A stretch of DNA of 64,000 bases from Candidatus Manganitrophus noduliformans (lineage in GTDB: Bacteria > Nitrospirota > Nitrospiria > SBBL01 > Manganitrophaceae). The translations under genes and the position numbers were made by a program. The stretch covers positions 930,001-994,000 of the forward strand of contig NZ_VTOW01000001.1 of NCBI RefSeq assembly GCF_012184425.1, in the 5' to 3' direction. Under the pieces are notes generated by a model that did no database searches, was not told where the DNA came from, and saw only the letters and a list, made by a program, of their open reading frames with translations. Shown here one piece after another: positions 53,233 to 62,571 of the stretch (its first letter is position 1; the number at the start of each line of letters is the position of its first letter).

Positions 53233-54006
53233 ATGATTTGGGTGAGTTTTTCCGGCTGCGGCACCTTGCCGAACGGGCGGGGCTGGGGGGAGGATGCAAC
53301 CCTCTTCCCGGACGGCGAACGGGTTAAGAAGGCCGCCGTCAATGCGCTGAAAGATCCGGACACCTGGGTTCCGGCCGCCGGGGCTGGCGTCTTCAGCATC
53401 GGCGACTGGGATAAACGGGTGTCGGAGTGGGCCTACGAGAAGACCCCCGTCTTCGGTTCCGAAGAGAATGCACAAAAGGCGAGTGATTACCTTCTGATGG
53501 CGACGGCCGCGGGAGCGGTCGGATCTTCGTTATTCACTCCCAGCGGGGATGATCCGGGGAGGTGGGCGCTCTGGAAGCTGAAAGGGTTGTCGGTCGGCGG
53601 GGCCGCGTTTTGGGCGACCTCCCAGACGACGGCGGGCCTAAAGAGTGCGACGGGACGGGAGCGACCGAACGGACTGAGCGATAAAAGTTTCCCATCTGCG
53701 CACAGCGCGCATGCTTTTTCTTTTACAAAATTATCACTCCGCAATCTGGAATCGCTTCCCCTCTCCCGCCGAGAGCGGCTCTATTTGGGGGTCGGGTTGA
53801 GGACCACCGCCGCCTTGACGGCGTGGGCGCGGGTGGAGAGCCACATGCATTATCCGAGAGATATCCTGGCTGGCGCCGCGCTCGCTTCATTTATCACCGG
53901 GTTCATCCACGACGCCTTTCTCGGGCTGGACGAGAAGCGATCGGTGGAGCTGGCGGTTGCCCCGGGGGAGCATGGCCTCTTTTATCTGCTCCGCTTCAAA
54001 TTCTGA
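53233..54006 (+). CDS. PAP2-family phosphatase lipoprotein
   Basis: 257 residues from ATG. PAP2 motifs are recognisable: KSATGRERPN, SFPSAHSAHAF and RVESHMHYPRDIL. A lipobox-like FSGC lies only seven residues in, far too close to the start. The same frame extends upstream through 20 codons (RRYWFVIFLHLFLHL) that complete a good lipoprotein signal, but these contain no ATG, GTG or TTG before the stop at 53170. The start may have been lost or be non-standard. An in-frame 12-bp duplication (FLHL-FLHL) lies within that segment. Confidence 0.75.
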   Translation: MIWVSFSGCGTLPNGRGWGEDATLFPDGERVKKAAVNALKDPDTWVPAAGAGVFSIGDWDKRVSEWAYEKTPVFGSEENAQKASDYLLMATAAGAVGSSLFTPSGDDPGRWALWKLKGLSVGGAAFWATSQTTAGLKSATGRERPNGLSDKSFPSAHSAHAFSFTKLSLRNLESLPLSRRERLYLGVGLRTTAALTAWARVESHMHYPRDILAGAALASFITGFIHDAFLGLDEKRSVELAVAPGEHGLFYLLRFKF

Positions 54007-54011
54007 AACAA

Positions 54012-54097
54012 GTAGGGGCGCACCGGTGTGTGCGCCCGTCTTTGTTCTTTGCTGTTTGAATTGTAAGATCAGGGCAGACACGCAGGTCTGCCCCTAC
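54012..54097. repeat. paired inverted palindromes of the GTAGGGGC family
   Basis: Unit one (GTAGGGGCGCACCGGTGTGT-GCGCCC) and unit two (GGGCAGACACGCAGGTCTGC-CCCTAC) face each other across 34 bases. Order is as at 1510-1585. It is located right after the PAP2 lipoprotein gene and before the terminator at 54112. Confidence 0.8.
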
Positions 54098-54111
54098 CGG
54101 AACTGTTTGAT

Positions 54112-54153
54112 AAAAATGCCGCAGATGAAGCCATCTGCGGCATTTTTATTTTT
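54112..54153. terminator. strong bidirectional rho-independent terminator
   Basis: A 16-bp perfect stem (AAAAATGCCGCAGATG / CATCTGCGGCATTTTT) with an AAGC loop, followed by ATTTTTG on the plus strand and an A-run on the 5' side. It ends the PAP2 lipoprotein transcript and isolates the next gene. Confidence 0.92.
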
Positions 54154-54220
54154 GTTGAAATATGGTACATAGATCGTGTCCCGGAACGGTCGACTTGAAT
54201 AGAAGAAGGAGTATTTTCGA

Positions 54221-54664
54221 ATGAAAGTGATCTCGACAGGGTTTCTCGCCCTTTTTATTTTACTCGGCGCGTTTCGGCTCAACGCCGACGCGGCGGAGTG
54301 GACCCTCTTTGTGGAGGATCAGCGATTTAAGCATTTCTATGACAAGCAGAGCATCTTTCACTCTCCTCAGGGGCTCGTTCGCGTTGCGATCAAGGTCGAC
54401 CCCAAGGGAAAAGAGGGGCGCGACTTTTTGCTGAACGTCAGAAAGCAGATCGGCATGAACCTGGAGGGATATGAGAACTACGGATTCAGCCTCACCGTCA
54501 TGGAGATCGACTGCGTGAATGATGTAAAGCGCATCCTACAAAGCGACGATTATACCCGCGAAGGGGAGCAGCTTGATTCCGTCTCTCCCCAAAACCCGAA
54601 GTGGGCCGCCATCGCCCCCGAATCGGTCCATGGCCTCTACAAAAAGGCACTTTGTAAGAAATAG
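54221..54664 (+). CDS. surface-adhesin-E-like secreted protein
   Basis: 147 residues with AAGGAG upstream and a signal peptide (VISTGFLALFILLGAFRLNADA). The mature domain matches the protein-E-like fold often seen in proteobacterial and nitrospiral secreted proteins: EWTLFVEDQRFKHFYDKQSI, then WAAIAPESVHGLYKKALCKK. Two cysteines (IDCVND, ALCKK) probably pair. Function unknown. Confidence 0.75.
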   Translation: MKVISTGFLALFILLGAFRLNADAAEWTLFVEDQRFKHFYDKQSIFHSPQGLVRVAIKVDPKGKEGRDFLLNVRKQIGMNLEGYENYGFSLTVMEIDCVNDVKRILQSDDYTREGEQLDSVSPQNPKWAAIAPESVHGLYKKALCKK

Positions 54665-54769
54665 GATTTCAATGCGTCTTTATTCTCTCCGGACCGAATA
54701 CCGGCGTGGAGCGGCTTCCGCCACAGTCTAAACCGATTCGTCCAGCAACCTCATCAGAGGAACCGATCG

Positions 54770-55891
54770 TTGTCCCAGAGAGTGGCCGAAGTGGCGGCGT
54801 TGTTTCTCAGGCTCGGCGTGACCGCCTTCGGCGGCCCCGCGGCCCACATCGCCCTGATGCACGACGAAACGGTGAAGCGGCGCCAATGGCTCAGCGATGA
54901 AGAGTTTCTCGATCTGGTCGGCGCGACGAATCTGATTCCCGGCCCGAACTCCACCGAGATGGCGATTCACATCGGTTTTCGTCGGGCCGGGTGGCCGGGG
55001 CTGATCGTCGCCGGGGTTTGCTTCATCGTCCCCGCCATGCTCATCGTCCTGGCGCTGGCATGGGGGTATGTCCGGTTCGGCGCCACCCCGCAGGCCGAAG
55101 GGCTGCTCTACGGCATCAAGCCGGTCGTGATTGCGATCATCGTTCAGGCCCTTTGGAGCCTGGGACAAAAAGCGGTCAAAGGCCCGCTGACCCTCGCTGT
55201 GGGAGTAAGCGTTCTCGCCCTCTACTTTGCGGGCATTCATGAAATCGCCTTGCTCTTTGCCGGCGGATGGGTCGTGATGTTGGTGGAGAATGCTCGGCGG
55301 CTTCGCGGCCGGTCGTCGGGTGCCCTGCTGATTCCGGCCGCGGCGGCGGGGTTGTCGCAGGTTTCGGTTCCTTTCGGCCTTCCCTTGATGTTCGTGACGT
55401 TCCTCAAGATCGGCGCGGTCCTTTATGGAAGCGGGTATGTTCTCCTCGCGTTCTTGCGCGCCGATTTCGTCGTCCGCTTCGGCTGGCTTACCGATCGGCA
55501 ATTATTGGATGCCGTCGCGATCGGGCAGGTGACTCCGGGGCCCATTTTCACGACGGCGACGTTCATCGGCTATCTCCTCGGCGATTTGCCGGGAGCCTTT
55601 CTGGCGACTGTCGGTATTTTTCTTCCCTCCTTCATTTTCGTTGCCGTTTCAAATCCGTTGATCCCTCGGATACGAAACTCGGCCTGGGCGAGCGGTTTGT
55701 TGGACGGCGTCAATGTCGCATCGTTCGGTTTGATGGCCGCGGTGACCTGGCAGTTGGGGCGCGCTTCGTTCACCGATCCCTTGACGATTCTGATCGCCCT
55801 GATCTCTTTCGGGTTGCTCGTTCGCTATAGAGTCAATTCGACCTGGCTGATTGTGGGGGGAGCGATCCTCGGGTGGATGGCGTCAATCTAA
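54770..55891 (+). CDS. chrA: chromate transporter family protein (ChrA)
   Basis: 373 residues from a TTG start. Two homologous halves are visible: half 1 begins LFLRLGVTAFGGPAAHIALM and contains NLIPGPNSTEMAIHIGF; half 2 begins FVTFLKIGAVLYGSGYVLLAFL and contains IGQVTPGPIFTTATFIGYLL. These are the paired signatures of long-chain ChrA. Around ten helices. It exports chromate or a related oxyanion; many homologues have unknown cargo. No chrB is nearby. Confidence 0.9.
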   Translation: MSQRVAEVAALFLRLGVTAFGGPAAHIALMHDETVKRRQWLSDEEFLDLVGATNLIPGPNSTEMAIHIGFRRAGWPGLIVAGVCFIVPAMLIVLALAWGYVRFGATPQAEGLLYGIKPVVIAIIVQALWSLGQKAVKGPLTLAVGVSVLALYFAGIHEIALLFAGGWVVMLVENARRLRGRSSGALLIPAAAAGLSQVSVPFGLPLMFVTFLKIGAVLYGSGYVLLAFLRADFVVRFGWLTDRQLLDAVAIGQVTPGPIFTTATFIGYLLGDLPGAFLATVGIFLPSFIFVAVSNPLIPRIRNSAWASGLLDGVNVASFGLMAAVTWQLGRASFTDPLTILIALISFGLLVRYRVNSTWLIVGGAILGWMASI

Positions 55892-56081
55892 CGCTACCCA
55901 AAGGGCGTAGAAAAACGTTTGCAAATAAGGGATGAAGAAATTCCGTTCGGCGATATGTGAGGACGCTCACAAAAGAAATAACCGACTGTAATGCCGGGCA
56001 CTGAAATTGCGTTAACCAAAAGCGCCGGGACCTTCGGGTCCGGTCAAAGTTGAGTTCGAGTTAAAAGAATCAGGAGGAAAC

Positions 56082-56528
56082 ATGGACCCATTTAAACTAT
56101 TGAAAGAGGATCACGAGAAGGTCGCCGATCTATTCGAAGAGCTGGAGTCAACGACAGAGAAGGCGATCAAAAAACGGGAGACGCTTTTTAATAAGTTGAT
56201 GACGGAATTGGAGATTCACGCCCAGATCGAGGAGCAGATCTTTTATCCGGCGCTGAAGAAGGCGAATGAAACGCGTGAAGTGACCTTGGAAGGGTTTGAG
56301 GAACACAAGGTGATCAAGCAGCTCCTGCACGAGATGGATGCCTTGTCGAGGGACAGCGAGCAGTGGACGGCAAAACTCTCCGTGCTTCAGGAAAACGTGG
56401 AGCACCATGTCGAGGAAGAAGAAGGGGAGATGTTCAAAAGCGCGCGGGAGGCCTTCTCCAAAGAGCAGCTGGAAGATCTCGGCAAGCGAATGGAAGCCCA
56501 AAAGAAAAAACTGGCGGAAGCGGCCTAG
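56082..56528 (+). CDS. hemerythrin-domain protein
   Basis: 148 residues, with AGGAGG directly upstream. The four-helix hemerythrin/HHE pattern is visible: LKEDHEKVADLFEEL, EIHAQIEEQIFYPAL, EEHKVIKQLLHEM, and VEHHVEEEEGEMF. These His/Glu residues form the di-iron site. The Lys/Glu-rich C-terminus continues a helix. It may sense or carry O2 or NO, or store iron. Single gene. Confidence 0.92.
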   Translation: MDPFKLLKEDHEKVADLFEELESTTEKAIKKRETLFNKLMTELEIHAQIEEQIFYPALKKANETREVTLEGFEEHKVIKQLLHEMDALSRDSEQWTAKLSVLQENVEHHVEEEEGEMFKSAREAFSKEQLEDLGKRMEAQKKKLAEAA

Positions 56529-56558
56529 GCGGGTGAACACTTGCCGGTGAGCGGCACG

Positions 56559-57782
56559 TCAGGGGGTGACATTGCGGTTGCCCCCTGACGAATGCGCGCG
56601 GCGTTCATCTCCTAATAATTCCCCAATCGGCCGGAGGCCCTCGATCCGATCGCAAACGGCCTTGGCGACCATGATGATCGGAATGCCGAGGAGCAGTCCC
56701 CAGACCCCCCAAATCCAGCCCCAGAAAAAGATGCCGACAAAGATCCAAACCGTGTGGATCCGGCCCGCTTTGCTTGTCATCAAGGGACTCACGAGAAGTC
56801 CTTCCAGGCTTTTGAGCCCCATCGACACCCCGCCGATCAGCAGCGACATCGAAAGGGTTCCGAACTGAAGATATCCGACCAGCGCGGTCCCTCCGATGAT
56901 CGCCGTCCCCCCCAGGAACGGGATCGATTTCAAAATGCCGGCGGCGATTCCCCACATGCCGGCATTCTCCAGGCCGATCCACCGAAAGGCCAGCCAGAGG
57001 GCGACCCCCATCCACAAACTCGTGATTACCTGCACGTACAAAAACCGTTTCATCTGCAGGTTGATTTCATCGAGGATTTCCAGTGTCCGTCTTTTTTTTG
57101 CGAAAGAGGGGCCGGCCATTTTAACCAGCCTCCGCCTGAACGTATCCCCTGAAACCAATAGAAAGTAGACCAAGAAGAGGATCATGACCGCTTGCAGCGC
57201 CATCCCGACGAGGCCGACCGTTCCGACCCAGAGATAGTTGCGGAGATCCAATCCCGGCCGGGCGGCCTGCGCGGGGGCCGGCTTCACTCCTTGGGGCGCG
57301 GCGCCGTTGGCTGCTTCGGCCGCCGCCTTCTCGATCTCGGCGGCCGCTTTCTGAACTTTGTTCAGCGTCCCTTCCCGGTCGCTGCGGCCTTCCCGAAGCG
57401 ATTGACTGAACGTTTTCGCCGCCGCAGGGAGTTGTTCCAAAATCGCATCGGCCTGATCCCCCAATCCGTAAATTGCGGAGCCGATTCCCGCGACGATCGC
57501 CGTCAGCAAAACGGCGGTCCCGACCGCGCGGGAAATCTTCCGTTTTTCCATCCGGGCGACGATCGGATCGAGAAAATAGCTGATAAAGAGGGCGATCACC
57601 AGCGGAATGAGGACCTCCCGCGTCCACCGCAGCGTGAAGATCACCACCAACGCGGAAATCAGATTCAGGGGAAAGGGGCCGAGAGGGCCGACGCGAGCCA
57701 GGACCGGCGGTTTGGGCGTGGAAGGGGAGGAGACAGGTTCCGATGTTTTTTTGATCTCTACGGTTTTAATGGCGAGCGGCAT
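56559..57782 (-). CDS. AI-2E family (PerM-like) membrane protein
   Basis: 407 residues. The N-terminal helices (LNLISALVVIFTLRWTREVL, PLVIALFISYFLDPIVARME) precede an Ala-rich coiled-coil segment. The AI-2E domain follows: LYVQVITSLWMGVALWLAFR, then GIAAGILKSIPFLGGTAIIG and FVGIFFWGWIWGVWGLLLGIP. These proteins include autoinducer-2 and Na+/H+ exporters; cargo here is unknown. The ATG at 57782 is in frame with a TTG at 57791. Confidence 0.88.
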   Translation of the reverse strand: MPLAIKTVEIKKTSEPVSSPSTPKPPVLARVGPLGPFPLNLISALVVIFTLRWTREVLIPLVIALFISYFLDPIVARMEKRKISRAVGTAVLLTAIVAGIGSAIYGLGDQADAILEQLPAAAKTFSQSLREGRSDREGTLNKVQKAAAEIEKAAAEAANGAAPQGVKPAPAQAARPGLDLRNYLWVGTVGLVGMALQAVMILFLVYFLLVSGDTFRRRLVKMAGPSFAKKRRTLEILDEINLQMKRFLYVQVITSLWMGVALWLAFRWIGLENAGMWGIAAGILKSIPFLGGTAIIGGTALVGYLQFGTLSMSLLIGGVSMGLKSLEGLLVSPLMTSKAGRIHTVWIFVGIFFWGWIWGVWGLLLGIPIIMVAKAVCDRIEGLRPIGELLGDERRAHSSGGNRNVTP

Positions 57783-57814
57783 CCTTCGCAAACGGCGTCA
57801 AAAATCGGGCATGC

Positions 57815-59260
57815 TCAATCGTCGTCATCATCGTTGTCGGAACGATTCGCAGTCCGAAAGGTCCAACTGGTATGTTCGAGGCGATTTCCGGCCAAGTCTC
57901 TGATATCGTGCGTCAGGACCACGGTGTAGGTGGTGCCGTGTCTTAACCGGGAGGGGATCATCGTCGCCGTCCGTGAGGCGGCATGGTACCCGATCTCGGC
58001 GGAAATCGCTCTCCCCCGCGTAGTGATGATGAAGTTGCCCGCCAGTGTCTCGGGCCGGATCGCCTCGCTGAACCGGACGGTAACGAGACTTGAAAGGGGG
58101 ATATCGATCCCGGTCGGCTGCCGGTCAATCACCGTCGGCCGGGTCCGGTCTTCCGCCGGCGGGGGCGGAGGATTCGTCTGCGCGGTGGTGAACGACCATC
58201 GAACGTCGGCTGCGAGCGCGTTGCCGCTGAGATCGGAGACCCCCCTCCGGACGACCGCCTGGTAGGTTGTCTCCGGTTGAAGCGCCGCGCTGGGGGTGAG
58301 GGTTGCGGTCCGCGAATCGTAGCGGATCGACGAAGCGATCTCTCCTCCGCCCGGGCCTTGCAGAACAAAGTTGGACGAAAGGCTTTGTCCGTCGATTTCT
58401 TCATTGAAAACCGCTTGAATGGAAGTGTTCACCGCAACGCCGGTTTCTCCGTCTCCGGGGGCGGTCGAAAGGATCGACGGCGGCGACAGATCGAGAAGGG
58501 AGGCGGTGGTGAAGGACCATGATTGCGCGGCGGGCAGGGGATTGCCGGCCCGGTCGGTGATCTGGTTGGTCACCGTCACCTCGTATCGGGCCTGGAGCGC
58601 GAGCGGCGTCAGCGGCTGCAGCGTGGCGGTGCGCGTCGACTCGTCGTAGCGGATCTCGCCGGGAACCCCCCGGATGAAAAAGGTATCGGTCCGAAGGGTC
58701 TCGGGACGGATCGATTCGGAGAAAACCACCCGGACCGGCGCATCGATCGCTACGTTCGTCGCCCCTTCCTCCGGAGCGGTTGAGACGATTTCAGGCGGGG
58801 TCTGATCCGGTCCCCCGCCGCCGGCGCCTCCCGTGGTGAAAGACCAGATAAAATTCTCCGGAAGCGGAACGCCGTCGAGATCTCTGATCCCCGTGGTCAG
58901 AACCGCATGGTAGGTGGTTCCGTCGGAGAGCGGAATGGACGGGGTGAAGACAGCCTTTCCATTTTGGTAGCTCACCTCTCCCGAAACGCCTGTGATGATA
59001 AAGGTGTCATTGTTGACCGTGGCGGGGTCGACGCGATTGGAGAGGGTGGCCTCGATCGGGGCCGAAAGGGGAACGCCGGTCGCTTCGGGTGCAGGATTGG
59101 TCTCCATCACCCGGGGCCCGTTGAGATCCTCCGTTCCGTCTCCTCCGCATGCAGACAGTACAAGACAGAAGAGAATCGCCAGACCGTATCCGATCCCTTT
59201 CCCAAAGCGGATCGATCGGCCGACCTTGCCATCTGAAAAAAGGGGTTCGTTGAGTTTCAT
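57815..59260 (-). CDS. lipoprotein with four bacterial Ig-like (SbsA/Big_5) domains
   Basis: 481 residues. Lipobox LVLSACGG is preceded by a long, basic leader. Four domains of about 100 residues follow, each with the pattern P-x-G-[AET]-x2-[IV]-P-[LI], V-x-F-[SN]-E-x-I, Y-x-V-x-[LV]-T-x2-[IV]-x-D-x-[AS]-G and ending WSFTT or WTFRT. A poly-Asp tail (NDDDDD) may bind Ca2+. It is a surface structural or adhesive protein. It neighbours another Ig-repeat lipoprotein gene (59609). Confidence 0.87.
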   Translation of the reverse strand: MKLNEPLFSDGKVGRSIRFGKGIGYGLAILFCLVLSACGGDGTEDLNGPRVMETNPAPEATGVPLSAPIEATLSNRVDPATVNNDTFIITGVSGEVSYQNGKAVFTPSIPLSDGTTYHAVLTTGIRDLDGVPLPENFIWSFTTGGAGGGGPDQTPPEIVSTAPEEGATNVAIDAPVRVVFSESIRPETLRTDTFFIRGVPGEIRYDESTRTATLQPLTPLALQARYEVTVTNQITDRAGNPLPAAQSWSFTTASLLDLSPPSILSTAPGDGETGVAVNTSIQAVFNEEIDGQSLSSNFVLQGPGGGEIASSIRYDSRTATLTPSAALQPETTYQAVVRRGVSDLSGNALAADVRWSFTTAQTNPPPPPAEDRTRPTVIDRQPTGIDIPLSSLVTVRFSEAIRPETLAGNFIITTRGRAISAEIGYHAASRTATMIPSRLRHGTTYTVVLTHDIRDLAGNRLEHTSWTFRTANRSDNDDDDD

Positions 59261-59439
59261 GTTTAAACCAGATCTTTCCCTTCTATTCCGGTATTTGTTT
59301 TGCCTGGTATTTGTCTTGCTCCGTCAGGAGGATCGCGTTTTGCTAAGTTGGTAAAGTTTGCAAAGGGAGTGCCTCTTGTATGTACGTGTAAGAATAGGTC
59401 TTAAAGATGAGGAAAACTACGTCTTTGTGAATGGATTTA

Positions 59440-59508
59440 GCATCCGCTTCCAAAGGGAGCGCCCTCCTGCCGCCAAGGGTGCAAGGGCACAAGGAGGCAA
59501 GCGGATGC
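59440..59508. repeat. inverted-repeat element in the 59261-59608 gap
   Basis: Outer arms GCATCCGCTT and AAGCGGATGC enclose a second imperfect stem (GCCCTCCTGCC / GGGCACAAGGAGGC). The arm sequence GCATCCGCT-x-x-CAAA recurs at about 59561. This could be a small transposable repeat or structured RNA. No gene is visible in the gap. Confidence 0.5.
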
Positions 59509-59608
59509 ATATCTCTGCTAAATCAATGCAAATGGGACGGATCGCCCGGCTGGGCATCCGCTCTCAAAAATTCGGGTCGAACTCAACGTGGATGTGCACC
59601 GGGACGGT

Positions 59609-62254
59609 TCATGGAAGCGAGGCGATGAAGACGTCCGTCTCTCGGTTCGTATCGCCCGGGACCAGGTTGCTTGCCTCCGAATCGAACGCGATGAATTGGC
59701 CGTCGCCGCTGATCCGGCTGGCATGGCTGCCGTTGTTCCCTTCGACGCCGCTCCGATCGGTGCTGGGCCGAGTGGTGGTTCCCGTCTGCCGGTCGTGAAC
59801 GAAAATGTCTCCCTGTCCGTTGGTGTCCCCCTCGACCAGATTCGTTGCATCGGAGTCGAAGGCGACGAAGCGCCCGTCGCGGCTGATCCGGGCATCGTAG
59901 CTGATCCGGTTCCCCTGCGCGCCGTTTGAACGGATGCTCACACGCGTGGTCGTCCCGGTTTGAAGGTCATGGGCAAAGAGGTCTCCGACCCGGTTTGTAT
60001 CGCCCGCGACCAGGTTGGAAGCCTCGGAGTAGAAGGCGACGATCCGGCCGTTCCCGCTGATCTTGGCGTCGATGCTCGGCAGGTTTCCTTCCACGCCGCG
60101 GGAGTCGACGCTCACGCGCCGGGTGCTCCCCGTCTGACGGTCATGGACGAAGATATCGGGGGAGCCGTTCGTGTCCCCCGGGACCAGATTGGTCGAATAG
60201 GAAATGAAGGAGACGTAACGGCCGTCATCGCTGATCGAAGGGCAGAAGCTGATCTCGTTCCCCTGCACCCCGGCGTCGCCGACGCTGAGCCGGGTTGTCT
60301 CCCCGGTCTACCGGTCGCGAATGAAGATGTCTCCGACCGCATTGGTATCTCCAGGGACCAGGTTGTCCGCAAAGGAGTAGAAGACCACATAGCGACCGTC
60401 CCGATTTACGTAGGCGTAGCCGCTGGCGCTGTCGGCCTGGGCGCCGCCCGCCCCGACGCTGACCCGCTCGGTCGTCCCGGTTTGAAGGTCATGAAGGAAA
60501 ATATCGGTGAACCCGTTGGTGTCGTCCGGGACGAGATTGTTCGCTTGCGATTCAAAGATGATGAACCGGCCGTCGCCGCTCATCTTCGAGCCGAAGCTGA
60601 TGTCGTTTCCCTCCCGTCCGGCGGAGTCGACACTGACCCGCCGGGTGGTGCCGGCCTCCCGATCCCGAACAAAGAGGTCCTGGACACCGTTGGTGTCTCC
60701 CGGGACCAAATTCGATGCGATCGATTCAAAGGCGACATAGCGGCCGTCTCCGCCGAGGAACGGGCGCCGGCTGAGGCCGTTTCCCTCGGTCCCGGAGGGG
60801 CCGACGCTGACCCGCTCCACGGTGCGTCCCGGGATCGACGTCCGTACGGTCACCGTCGCGATCGCCCGGCGGGCCGGATCGGCGCCGCTGGCCGCGACCA
60901 CATGGAATGTCCCTTCCCGGTTCGGAGCCGTGTAGAGGCCGTTCTCGGTGATCGTACCGGCCTCCGTTTCCTGGACGCTCCAGACAACCGATCGGTTGGA
61001 ATGCCCATTAACGGTGGCGGTAAATGGCTGTTGTTCATTGGAAGAAAGGGAGACCGTCTCGGGTTGAATCATGACGGAAATGACCGGCCGGGCGGTGACG
61101 GTGACGGCGGCGGTCGCCGTTCGGCTAGGGTCTGCTTGGCTGGTGGCCACCACGTGAAAGATCCCCTCTGCGCCGGGCGCCGTGTAAGTTGCCCGGCCCC
61201 CGGCGCCCGGGGTGATCGTTCCACCGGCCGCGCCCTCTTGGATCGACCAGACGACGTTCCGGTTGTCGCTCCCGGTGACGGCGGCCTGAAATGTTTGCTG
61301 CTGCCAAATCGAGATCGCCGCGGCCGCCGGAGTGAGGCTGACCATGATCGGAGCGGTTACGGTGATGGTTGCTCGGGCGCTCTTTGAGGGGTCGGCCCGG
61401 CTGGTGGCGATGACATCATAGCTGCCGGGGCGGTCGGGGGCGGTGTAGGCTCCGGCGGTATCAATCGATCCGCCGAGCGGCCCCTGCTGGACCGTCCAGG
61501 AAACCGAGGCGTCGGCGGTTCCTGTAACGGAGGCCTGAAAACGGAACGTCTCGCCGGTTTCGATGGAGATCGCCTCCGGGATGATCCGGACTGCGATTCC
61601 AGGAGGGGGAGGAGGCGCCGTCACAACGGTGATCGCCGCAACCGCCCGGACGGAGGGATCGGCCTCCGGGAAGACGACAATGTGGAAGGTTCCCTCCACG
61701 CCGGGGGCTGTATAGAGGGCGCCTCCTTGTTCGGGCATGAGGGAGCCGCCCGCCGCACCCCCTTCGATTTCCCAGACAACGTTCGAATCGAAGCCGCCAA
61801 CCGTCACCGTAAGATGAAGACTCTGGTTTGTTGCGATCTGAGCCGCCTCGGGGGTGATTCGGATCGAGAGGGGCGGGGGGACGGAGAGGTCGACGACGGT
61901 GACCGTAGCAGTCTCCTGCCGGCTTGGATCGGCCTGGCTGGTTGCGACAACATGGAAAACGCCGGGGATCTCAGGCGCGGTATACAGTCCCTCGGCGCTG
62001 ATCGACCCACCCTCCGTTTCCGAAAGGCTCCAGGTGACGGCGGCGTTGTTGCTGCCGGTCACCGTTGCCGTGAACTGAAGGGTCTCCTGCGTCTGGATCG
62101 TCGGGGCGTTCGGGCTGATTTGGATTGAGATCGGCCCGGGCGCATTCCCGGATGGGGAGGGGTCGCCCCCTCCGCCGCTCCCGCAGGCGGAGAGTAAAAA
62201 GGCGAGGGTTGGAAGAAGGGTGATAAAAGATATTCGACGACAAACAGAATACAT
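59609..62254 (-). pseudogene. Ig-repeat and PD40-propeller lipoprotein interrupted by an in-frame amber codon
   Basis: One continuous frame of 881 sense codons except for TAG at 60310-60308. Before it: lipobox LAFLLSACGS, five Ig-like (BIG2-type) repeats with the motif GLYTAP-x2-PG-x-[FY], then propeller blades of the type DGRYVAFES-x-ASNLVPGDTN. After it: four further blades of the same type, ending at 59609. The codon falls in RDR-stop-TGETTRLSV where the other blades have HDRQTG or HDLQTG, so CAG (Gln) became TAG by one change. A truncated 648-residue protein would be made unless the stop is read through. It is probably a surface protein. Confidence 0.82.
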
Positions 62255-62571
62255 TTACATTGATGGAGCGAACGGTTGATGCGTGTGTCTAAACGCAAGT
62301 TCCATACCATAAAATGAAATCACTGTTTTGGGATTAAAGGGAGAACGAGGTAAGGGATATCCCAAAATGAGAATGAAAGCGATTGCAGAAATTGATCCTG
62401 CTTGGTTCCTCTTTGCATATCGCTTCGAACGCGACCTCGTCAATAGGAAGCGGATAAATGAAGCGGATAAATATAGAGTCTACTTCTTAACTCAAGCACA
62501 GCCACAATCAACTTGCGCGGACCGAAGACAGAAGGTATCATAGAGATTGTCTTTCCGATGAAGGAGCATCG
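62255..62571. other. gap between divergent genes
   Basis: 317 bases separating the Ig/PD40 gene and the ETF-QO gene. It should hold promoters for both. I see no clear consensus pair and no recognisable short gene. Confidence 0.4.
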
